7,509 nucleotides of DNA from an uncultured Bacteroidales bacterium (GTDB lineage Bacteria; Bacteroidota; Bacteroidia; Bacteroidales; UBA932): NCBI GenBank assembly GCA_947305045.1, contig CAMZCW010000111.1, positions 1-7,509 on the forward strand, in the 5' to 3' direction. This document shows, piece after piece, positions 1 through 5,637 of the stretch; the first letter of the stretch is position 1; every line of letters starts with the position of its first letter. The position numbers were made by a program, and so were the translations under genes. The notes beneath the pieces are model-generated. The model was given only the letters and a program-made list of their open reading frames with translations. It was not told where the DNA came from and made no database searches.

Positions 1-1649
1 TCAATGGCGTCGTTGCCGGTGGAGTGGCCATAGACATAGCCGCCGGTAATGTTCATCTCGCCCTGGCTGTTGATGGCGTCATCGGCCGAGGAATAGGCGT
101 ACAGGCTGCCGCCGGTAACGGTGAGCTTGCCTTTGGCCTCCACGCATTCGCTCTTGGCGGTAGTGGCCACGATGCTGCCGCCGCTTATCACCAGGTTACC
201 GCCGTACACATAGTTGCGGCCGCTGCCTTCCTTGAAGCCAATCTTGATGGCTTTGGAGGAGACGTCGTTGGACTCGCTGCCGGAGGTCTTGATGGTCAGG
301 GACCCGCCGCTGATATAGCTGTCGGTAAGACTGCCGTTGGTGGTGTAGAAGCTGTAGTTGCCGGCCCGTACACCCTTGCCGCCGGCGCCGGTGTTGGTGA
401 TGGACACCGTACCGCCCGTCATGCCAAAGTAGTTGTCGGCCTTGATACCTGCCGAGCCGGTATATTCGCTGTCTTCGCTGTCGTAGGCCGTGCCGCCGCT
501 AACGGTAATGGTGGCGCTGCCGCCTTCGATGAGCACATAATCGTCGGAGGTGATGCCTTTTTTCATGGCGGCCTTGGCGGTGACATCCAGCGTACCGTTA
601 CTGAGCTGGAAATACTCGTTGGTCTTCAGTCCGTGGCCGGCGGAGGAGCCTGCGGTGACCGAGATGGAGGGGCTGCTCATTATGCGGATGTAGTCGTCGG
701 ACACAATGCCGCTCTTGCTCTGGGCGTTGTTCGCACTCACTTTGAGCGAACCGCTGCCGGAGAAGACCAGCTGGCCCTCGGAGAAGAATACGCCCTTCAT
801 GTCTTCGTCACTGCTGGTGGTGTAGCTGGCGCTGGAACCATCGGCCAGAGTGTTGGTGCCGTCGACATAGACAAAGGTGCGTTTGCCGCTCTGGTTGTTG
901 AGGGCCGCACCGCTGGGGTTGGTGAGGGTGAGGCCGCTCAGCCAGAGCGCCTGTTTCTTGGTGCTGTACAGCTTGAAGAAACCGTTGGAGGAGGATCCGG
1001 TGAGTTTGTACACCACATTCTCGGAGCCGGTGTAGGTGATGGTCACCTGGGCGCCGCTTACGCTCACGTCCATGACATCGGCTACGGCGCTATAGCCGCT
1101 CACCGTGGCGCCACCGGACGCATAGGTCACCGTTACCAGGCGGGTGAAGGTGGTGTTGGAAATGTCATCCTCGGAAGATGTGTCTCCGGCCGATGCAAAG
1201 GTATAGGTGCCCGCTCCGTCGTCGTCGCTGCTGGTCACCACAAGGGTATAGGTGGCCGATGCGCTCTTGTAGTAGTCGTTTCCGGCAAAACTGGCCGATA
1301 TAACGGTGCTGCCCACGCCCGCAATGGTGATGTCGCCGTCCTCGTCAATGGTGGCTACATCCTCATGGGAAGAGGAGTATGTGACGGTGAGGTCATCGGG
1401 GCAGGTAAGGTTGGGGAAGAAGTAGGTGTCCTCGTTTCCATAGGTCACGATGCAGGCGGAATCACTCCAGGACAGTTCCGGATCCACGGTTCCCGTGGTT
1501 CCGGTGGAACCGGTGTCGTCCTCCTTGTCGTCGGAGTCGTCCGTGCTAGTTTCCGTGTCGGCCGTGGAATCCGTGTTGGGAATCTCCAGGCGGGCGCATC
1601 CGGTGAAAAGGAGCGCCGGGATGCAGAGACGCAGGAAAGTCTTTTTCAT
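1..1649 (-). CDS. Surface lipoprotein with Big-like domain and Cthe_2159/DUF4353-type carbohydrate-binding beta-helix (3' end beyond window)
   Basis: An open frame runs from an ATG at 1649 (MKKTFLRLCI...) to the left edge with no stop, giving 549 visible codons; the C-terminus is missing. Residues 1-18 form a lipoprotein signal peptide with lipobox LFTGC (Cys18), so the product should be lipid-anchored and exported. Residues about 24-54 are a low-complexity Asp/Ser/Thr linker. Residues about 58-139 resemble a bacterial Ig-like (Big_2-type) domain: 'YSSSHEDVATI' followed by 'GVGSTVISASFAGNDYY'. From about residue 162 the protein aligns by eye along its length with the upstream neighbour, sharing 'NGFFK', 'GLTLTNP.GAA', 'NTLADGSS', 'FFSEGQL.FSG', 'KSGIVSDDY', 'AAMKKG', 'VSGGTAYD.ED.EY', 'DDAINS' and 'STGND'. 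These short Gly-rich repeats fit the rungs of a right-handed beta-helix of the Cthe_2159 (formerly DUF4353) family, for which cellulose and acidic-sugar binding is reported. It lies 30 bp after the neighbour with no promoter visible between, so it should share its transcript. The ligand is inferred. Confidence 0.88.
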   Translation of the reverse strand, partial: MKKTFLRLCIPALLFTGCARLEIPNTDSTADTETSTDDSDDKEDDTGSTGTTGTVDPELSWSDSACIVTYGNEDTYFFPNLTCPDDLTVTYSSSHEDVATIDEDGDITIAGVGSTVISASFAGNDYYKSASATYTLVVTSSDDDGAGTYTFASAGDTSSEDDISNTTFTRLVTVTYASGGATVSGYSAVADVMDVSVSGAQVTITYTGSENVVYKLTGSSSNGFFKLYSTKKQALWLSGLTLTNPSGAALNNQSGKRTFVYVDGTNTLADGSSASYTTSSDEDMKGVFFSEGQLVFSGSGSLKVSANNAQSKSGIVSDDYIRIMSSPSISVTAGSSAGHGLKTNEYFQLSNGTLDVTAKAAMKKGITSDDYVLIEGGSATITVSGGTAYDSEDSEYTGSAGIKADNYFGMTGGTVSITNTGAGGKGVRAGNYSFYTTNGSLTDSYISGGSLTIKTSGSESNDVSSKAIKIGFKEGSGRNYVYGGNLVISGGSIVATTAKSECVEAKGKLTVTGGSLYAYSSADDAINSQGEMNITGGYVYGHSTGNDAI

Positions 1650-1679
1650 AGTGTTCTTGTTTGTGTGTTACTGTAGGAA

Positions 1680-3440
1680 TCACCAGCCGCCGGGACGACC
1701 GCCAGGGTTGCCGCCGGGGCCCATGCCACCGCCGCCCATGCCGTTACCGCCGCTGTAGGCGCTCAGGCTCACGGTGGACCCGCCGCTGGCGCTGCCGCCC
1801 GTGACACCCATGCCGCCAAAGAGGGTGGTGCCGCCGGAGGGGGTTACATCGGCATACAGACTGGGCTGCGAATCGCCGGATACCACCAGGCCCGTACCGC
1901 CGTTGGAGGGCGTTTTGAAGCAGAAGGTGTCGCTGCCCACGGTGAGGGCATACCAGGTGTTTTTGTTCCAGGACGCCGCCTGGTAGCAGGCTTGGCTCAG
2001 GGATGCGCCGTTTTCCAGGCCGCCTATGGCGAAGAGCGTGCCGCCGTTCACATACAGTTTGTATCCCCCTTCGGTGTTGGCGTCGATGGCTACTTCTGCG
2101 CCGCCGCTGCCGATGGCATATACCATGCCTCCTTCAATATAAAGGTTTCCGTTGGCGTCCATGCCGTCGTTGCCGGTGGAGTAGGCACAGACCCGGCCGC
2201 CGGTGATGGCCATCATCATGGCGCTGTTGATGGCATCGTCACTGGACTGGGCATAGACGGTGCCGCCGCCAATGATGATTTTGCCTTTGGACTCGATGCC
2301 TTCGTGGTTGGAGGAGCTGGCGCTGATGTCGCCGCCGCTTACGTAGATGTCGCCGTCAAACTTGATGCCTTTGGCGCTCTTGCTGTTGTCGGAGCTGCTG
2401 GTATTGCCCTGACGGCCGGGGCCCATGCCGCCGGAACTGCTTGATCCGTAGTTGGCCCCGGTCACTTTCACGCTCACGGTGCCACCCTGGAAGTAAGCGG
2501 GGCCGTCTCCGCTGATGCCCTTGCCGCCAGTGCCGGAATTGGTAACGGAAAGCGTGCCGGCGTTCATGATGAACAGTTGGTCCGCCTTTACGCCGGCAGA
2601 GGACTTATATTCGGCGTCTTCGTCGTCGTAAGCCGTGCCGCCACTTACCTTAACGGTGGTTGTGCCGCCATTGAATAGCACCAGGCTGTCGGAGGCGACG
2701 CCTTTTTTCATGGCAGCGCTGGCGGTAGCTTCCAGAACGCCGTCCGACACAATAACCGCATCCTTGCCCCGCACGGCGTGACCTGCGGAGGAGGAGACCT
2801 TTACGGTAGGGGATGCCACAAAGTGGAGGTAATCGTCGGAAACAATACCGCTCTTGCCCTGGGCGTTGACGGTGAGGCTGCCGTCTCCACTGAAGATGAG
2901 TTGCCCTTCAGAAAAGAAAGCGGCTTTCTCGTCCTCGCCGGAGGGCGTAGCGGTATAGGAGGAACCATCGGCAAGGGTATTGCTGCCGTTTACCACCACA
3001 AAACAGCGTTTTTTCCCTTGGTTGTTGATTGCAGCCCCCTTGGGGTTGGTCAGGGTGAGGCCATTGAGTACAAAGGCCTGCTTATTGTTGGAATACACTT
3101 TAAAGAAACCGTTGGTGGCGCTGCCGGAGAGCTCGTAGCGCACTTTTTCGGATGTGGCGGTATTGTCCACGGTGACCTGGTTGCCGCTTACGGATACAAT
3201 ACCGTTGGCGTCGCCGCTTACGCTGGCTGTGCCACCTGCATTAAATATAATGGTAATGGTGCGGTCAAACGTGGTGTTGGCAATATAGTCCTCCTCATCT
3301 TCTGACACGGGTAGGGTGCTCACACCGCTAATGCCGGAAGTGGAGCCGGAGCCATAGTCGGCGCTGTTGTTCCCATTCTCTTTGGAACAGCCCGTTCCTG
3401 CTACCAGCAGGACAGCGAGCCCATAAATAACCTTCTTCAT
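1680..3440 (-). CDS. Surface lipoprotein, Cthe_2159/DUF4353-type carbohydrate-binding beta-helix, Gly-rich C-terminus
   Basis: The 586-residue product starts at the ATG at 3440 (MKKVIYGLAV...). An in-frame ATG 9 bp upstream (3449) only adds 'MCT', and the MKK start gives the more usual signal peptide. The lipobox region is AGTGC with Cys18, followed by SKEN, so the product is probably an outer-membrane or surface lipoprotein. Residues about 19-50 are a flexible linker. Residues about 52-475 are Gly/Ser/Thr/Val-rich repeats typical of a parallel beta-helix, including 'KSGIVSDDYL' (196-205), 'AAMKKG' (242-247), 'GGTAYDDEDAEY' (267-278, acidic and possibly metal-binding) and 'AYSTGNDGMDANG' (419-431). 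An extra Ser/Gly loop at 331-353 contains 'GGMGPG'. Residues about 476-545 look like a separate cap, and 564-586 are a Gly/Met/Pro tail ending in 'GGRPGGW'. It is a clear paralog of the downstream gene but lacks that gene's Ig-like domain. The family is reported to bind cellulose and acidic polysaccharides and resembles pectate lyases in fold; binding here is inferred. Confidence 0.9.
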   Translation of the reverse strand: MKKVIYGLAVLLVAGTGCSKENGNNSADYGSGSTSGISGVSTLPVSEDEEDYIANTTFDRTITIIFNAGGTASVSGDANGIVSVSGNQVTVDNTATSEKVRYELSGSATNGFFKVYSNNKQAFVLNGLTLTNPKGAAINNQGKKRCFVVVNGSNTLADGSSYTATPSGEDEKAAFFSEGQLIFSGDGSLTVNAQGKSGIVSDDYLHFVASPTVKVSSSAGHAVRGKDAVIVSDGVLEATASAAMKKGVASDSLVLFNGGTTTVKVSGGTAYDDEDAEYKSSAGVKADQLFIMNAGTLSVTNSGTGGKGISGDGPAYFQGGTVSVKVTGANYGSSSSGGMGPGRQGNTSSSDNSKSAKGIKFDGDIYVSGGDISASSSNHEGIESKGKIIIGGGTVYAQSSDDAINSAMMMAITGGRVCAYSTGNDGMDANGNLYIEGGMVYAIGSGGAEVAIDANTEGGYKLYVNGGTLFAIGGLENGASLSQACYQAASWNKNTWYALTVGSDTFCFKTPSNGGTGLVVSGDSQPSLYADVTPSGGTTLFGGMGVTGGSASGGSTVSLSAYSGGNGMGGGGMGPGGNPGGRPGGW

Positions 3441-3462
3441 AGTACACATCTTTTAGCTTGCT

Positions 3463-3496
3463 TTTGGCAAATTTGGCAAAAAGCATGGCAAATTTG
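3463..3496. repeat. Clustered TGGCAAA repeats, including a 21-bp-spaced 11-bp direct repeat
   Basis: The plus strand has two abutting copies of TTTGGCAAA (3463-3471 and 3472-3480). TGGCAAATTTG occurs exactly at 3465-3475 and again at 3486-3496, with starts 21 bp apart (about two helical turns). The second copy sits in a perfect 10-bp palindrome, GCAAATTTGC (3488-3497). The cluster lies 23-56 bp upstream of the lipoprotein start at 3440, where promoter or operator elements are expected. On the minus strand CAAATTTG at 3475..3468 differs from the Bacteroidetes -7 consensus TAnnTTTG by one base, but there is no well-spaced TTTG -33 element. The repeats are seen directly; a regulatory role is inferred. 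Confidence 0.6.
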
Positions 3497-3514
3497 CGGC
3501 CACAAAAAGCCAGA

Positions 3515-3545
3515 TTCAGCGAACGGGCGGATTTTTTCAGCGAAC
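3515..3545. promoter_or_regulatory. Candidate LytTR operator: 10-bp direct repeat with 21-bp period
   Basis: TTCAGCGAAC occurs exactly at 3515-3524 and 3536-3545 on the plus strand (GTTCGCTGAA on the minus strand), with 21 bp start to start and an 11-bp spacer. LytTR-domain regulators typically bind pairs of imperfect direct repeats of about 9 bp, with a conserved GTT core, about two helical turns apart. Both copies here carry GTT at the same relative position. In the context CCCGTTCGC, the copy nearer the lipoprotein gene partly fits the published LytTR half-site pattern. The element starts just after the LytTR gene's stop codon and lies 75-105 bp upstream of the lipoprotein start, which suits an activator site. 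Binding is inferred from geometry and position. Confidence 0.5.
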
Positions 3546-3548
3546 CGG

Positions 3549-4241
3549 CTATTTCTCCGCCAGGAATTTACGGAAGGCTGGCCGATAACTCTCGCCCACG
3601 GGCAAGGTGGTGACGGGCGCCTCCAGCACAACGGACGATGCATTGGCCTGCCGGATGCGGTCCAGGGCGATGATGTAGGAACGGTGGATGCGCATAAAAC
3701 GGTTGGCGGGGAGCTCTTCCACCAGCCGTTTAAGGCTGTAAAGGACAATGAGCGGGTCCGCCTGGCTGTCCAGGTAGATTTTCACGTACTCGCTCATGCT
3801 CTCAATGTAGCGGATATCGGCCAGCTGGACCGTTATGGTTTTGTAGTCCGACTTGAAACTGATGGAAGTGGGCGCCTCTTTTTGCAGCTGGACCGGAGTT
3901 CCCGCATCCGGGATTACCGGTGCCGCAGGTACGGCCCTGGGCGTTTTGAACAGGCGGACGGCGGCCACGATGCAGAGGGTCATCAGGGCGGCGAGGATGC
4001 CGCCAAGCACCATTTTCCATTCCGGTTTAACGGGCCTTGGATGGTCTGCCGGCTCATCGAAAAGCGGCATGGGCGGCGGACCGCCGGGGATGTCCTGGAA
4101 CCGCTCCGGCCCCTCCGGCGGCGGGCCGGGAGGCCCCATGGGCGGGCGGTCCACAAACAGCCACACGGCCACCGCCAGCAGCGCCAGCGCAACCGCAATG
4201 AGGCCAAAGGCCGTCTGTTTGTGTCTGTTCATCATAATCAT
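3549..4241 (-). CDS. Membrane-anchored LytTR-family transcription regulator
   Basis: This 230-residue protein has a C-terminal LytTR DNA-binding domain at about residues 124-228. It is recognised from 'ITVQLADIRYIESMSEYVKIYL'-type strands and the hallmark 'FMRIHRSYII' (182-191), which includes Arg184, His186, Arg187 and Ser188. There is no receiver domain and no kinase. Instead the N-terminus carries two predicted membrane helices, about 10-30 and 77-97, joined by a loop of about 46 residues very rich in Pro and Gly ('PPMGPPGPPPEG', 'GGPPPMP'). Positive charges before helix 1 (NRHK) and after helix 2 (RLFKTPR) put both ends in the cytoplasm and the loop in the periplasm. It resembles a one-component membrane regulator; the signal is unknown. 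ATGs at 4241, 4235 and 4232 are all possible starts, and a promoter-like TATTTTTG just upstream would make the message nearly leaderless. It sits upstream of the lipoprotein pair and divergent from the GH28 gene, so both are plausible targets. Confidence 0.88.
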   Translation of the reverse strand: MIMMNRHKQTAFGLIAVALALLAVAVWLFVDRPPMGPPGPPPEGPERFQDIPGGPPPMPLFDEPADHPRPVKPEWKMVLGGILAALMTLCIVAAVRLFKTPRAVPAAPVIPDAGTPVQLQKEAPTSISFKSDYKTITVQLADIRYIESMSEYVKIYLDSQADPLIVLYSLKRLVEELPANRFMRIHRSYIIALDRIRQANASSVVLEAPVTTLPVGESYRPAFRKFLAEK

Positions 4242-4248
4242 AAGTATG

Positions 4249-4256
4249 CAAAAATA
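4249..4256 (-). promoter_or_regulatory. Bacteroidetes -7 element (TATTTTTG) for the LytTR gene
   Basis: On the minus strand this octamer matches the Bacteroidetes -7 consensus TAnnTTTG exactly and lies 7 bp upstream of the first possible start codon at 4241. Transcription would start at roughly 4241-4245, giving a leaderless or very short-leader mRNA; this favours the ATG at 4232 or 4235 if a leader is required. A -33 element is weak: TTGG lies about 21 bp upstream instead of TTTG. Confidence 0.45.
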
Positions 4257-4269
4257 CGAAAAAAATACG
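4250..4269. repeat. Direct repeat AAAAATACG x2 in the divergent promoter spacer
   Basis: The 9-mer AAAAATACG occurs at 4250-4258 and 4261-4269, 11 bp start to start (about one helical turn). It lies within the 58-bp spacer between the LytTR and GH28 genes and covers the opposing promoter elements. The A-tracts make part of this match likely by composition, so the shared TACG is the informative part. Confidence 0.35.
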
Positions 4270-4277
4270 TACCTTTA
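4270..4277 (+). promoter_or_regulatory. Bacteroidetes -7-like element (TACCTTTA) for the GH28 gene
   Basis: TACCTTTA matches TAnnTTTG at all fixed positions but the last. It would start transcription near 4283-4286 and give a leader of about 15 nt before the ATG at 4300. No good TTTG -33 element is present; TATG at 4245-4248 is the closest at the right distance. That TATG adjoins the opposing -7 element, so the two divergent promoters overlap. Confidence 0.4.
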
Positions 4278-4299
4278 CCAAGATTCCGATGGACCGAAT

Positions 4300-5634
4300 A
4301 TGAAAAAATTACTCACTTTCCCGTTTTTGCTGTTTACAACGCTGCTTTTTGCCCAAGTAGCCCCCGCGCCGGTGCAAATACCGGACAATACCGTTAATAT
4401 TATGGATTTTGGCGCCGTGGCAGACGGCAGTGCGCTCAATACCGTGGCCTTCGAGAAGGCGGTGTCGGCCCTGCAAAAACAGGGCGGTGGCCATCTGGTG
4501 GTGCCTGCGGGTCTGTATATGACGGGCCCCGTGGTCCTCAAGGATTGCATGGACCTGCACCTGGAGCGCGGTGCGGTGGTGCTGCTGTCGCCGGACAAGT
4601 TTGTGCACAAGGATAAGAATGGCAAAATCCGCCCCGGCATATCGGCCTCCAAGCGGCACGATGTGAGTATTTCCGGAGAGGGAATCATTGACGGGAACGG
4701 TGCCTGGTGGCGCCCGGTGAAGCGTTCCAAGGTGAGCGACGTGGAGTGGAAGGCTTTCCTGTCCAAGGGGGGCATGGTGAGCGAGGATGGCAGCATCTGG
4801 TATCCGTCCCATCTTAAATCTTTTGACGATATTGAGGCCGATGCCAAAAAGCAGGAGCGCTTGCGCACGCACCTGGTCCGCTTCACGGACTGCGAGCGGG
4901 TGAGCGTAACGGGCGTTACCATCCAGAATTCCCCCAAATTCCACCTGGTGCCCACCCATTGCACGGATGTCACCCTTGAGGGCGTAACGGTGCGTTGCCC
5001 CTGGAATGCCCAGAACGGCGACGGCATAGACCTGATGAACTGCCAGCGGGTGGTGGTGCGCCACTGCACCGTAGATGTGGGGGATGACGGCATTTGCCTC
5101 AAAGCCGGCGCCGGGGAAAAGGGCGCACAGGATGGTCCCTGCAAGGATATGCTCATCGAGGAGAACACCGTTTATCATGCCCACGGCGGCTTTGTGATTG
5201 GCTCCGAGTTCAGTGGCGGCATAGAGGATGTCGTGGTGCGGAACAACGTGTTCTCCGGTACGGATACCGGCCTGCGTTTCAAGAGTGCTCCGGAGCGGGG
5301 CGGCACCGTCAAGAATCTCAGAATCAGCGATATTGTGATGAACGATATCGTAGGGGAGGCCATTGTCTTTGAAACCAGCTACGCGGACCGTCCGGCCGGG
5401 TATGAGGACAACCAGGCGGCCACTACGCAGAACTTCCTGCCCAATTTCCAGGACATTGTCATCGAACGGGTGTACTGCTGGAACGCCCGCGTGGGTATCC
5501 GTGCCAGCGGCACCCTGCAGATGATTCACGACATCAAGGTAAAGGACTCCGTGCTCCAGGTGTGGGAAGCGCCCGTAAAAATAGACGTTCCCCGGATGAT
5601 TGCCCTGGAGAACGTCCAAATCAGCGTTTTCTAA
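4300..5634 (+). CDS. Secreted GH28-family glycosidase (polygalacturonase type)
   Basis: The 444-residue product starts at the ATG at 4300. An N-terminal signal peptide (MKKLLTFPFLLFTTLLFA, cleavage likely after Ala18) supports this start and directs export, probably to the periplasm. 'INIMDFGAVADG'-type sequence at 32-43 is the usual start of the beta-helix fold. GH28 signature residues are all present: NGD with Asp241 (canonical NTD), GDD with Asp262 and Asp263, His295 in 'AHGGFVIGSE', and Arg326/Lys328 in 'GLRFKS'. These supply the acid/base aspartates and substrate-carboxylate contacts for hydrolysing alpha-1,4-galacturonosyl links, so activity on pectic oligosaccharides is likely; exo versus endo action cannot be read from this. 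Deviations from the commoner pattern are Gly264 in place of Cys and Ala294 in place of Gly before the catalytic His. The reading frame is open upstream to 3853, but that stretch is antisense to the LytTR gene and has no signal peptide. The gene converges on galE with a 3-bp gap. Confidence 0.92.
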   Translation: MKKLLTFPFLLFTTLLFAQVAPAPVQIPDNTVNIMDFGAVADGSALNTVAFEKAVSALQKQGGGHLVVPAGLYMTGPVVLKDCMDLHLERGAVVLLSPDKFVHKDKNGKIRPGISASKRHDVSISGEGIIDGNGAWWRPVKRSKVSDVEWKAFLSKGGMVSEDGSIWYPSHLKSFDDIEADAKKQERLRTHLVRFTDCERVSVTGVTIQNSPKFHLVPTHCTDVTLEGVTVRCPWNAQNGDGIDLMNCQRVVVRHCTVDVGDDGICLKAGAGEKGAQDGPCKDMLIEENTVYHAHGGFVIGSEFSGGIEDVVVRNNVFSGTDTGLRFKSAPERGGTVKNLRISDIVMNDIVGEAIVFETSYADRPAGYEDNQAATTQNFLPNFQDIVIERVYCWNARVGIRASGTLQMIHDIKVKDSVLQVWEAPVKIDVPRMIALENVQISVF

Positions 5635-5637
5635 GTT

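Noticed and set aside
24..1676. Long plus-strand open frame of 550 codons
   Set aside because: It is exactly antisense to the lipoprotein gene and Ala/Gly/Val-rich. It has no signal or recognisable motif and arises from the GC-rich repetitive codons of the opposite strand.
1650..1679. Separate promoter between the two lipoprotein genes
   Set aside because: Only 30 bp are available and no TAnnTTTG or TTTG element is present, so co-transcription is more likely.
1..3440. Possible CRISPR array or tandem DNA repeat array in the Gly/Ser-rich region
   Set aside because: The repetitiveness is at protein level (beta-helix rungs of varying length); there are no regular DNA repeats with uniform spacers.
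3441..3449. Alternative start MCTMKK for the complete lipoprotein
   Set aside because: The MKK start at 3440 gives a normal lipoprotein signal peptide, and the paralog also begins with MKK.
3853..4299. Upstream extension of the GH28 reading frame to an ATG at 3853
   Set aside because: It is antisense to the LytTR gene and would bury the clear signal peptide that begins at 4300.
4309..5619. Minus-strand open frame of 436 codons inside the GH28 gene
   Set aside because: It is antisense to a gene with intact catalytic motifs, and its His/Val-rich translation matches no family I recognise.
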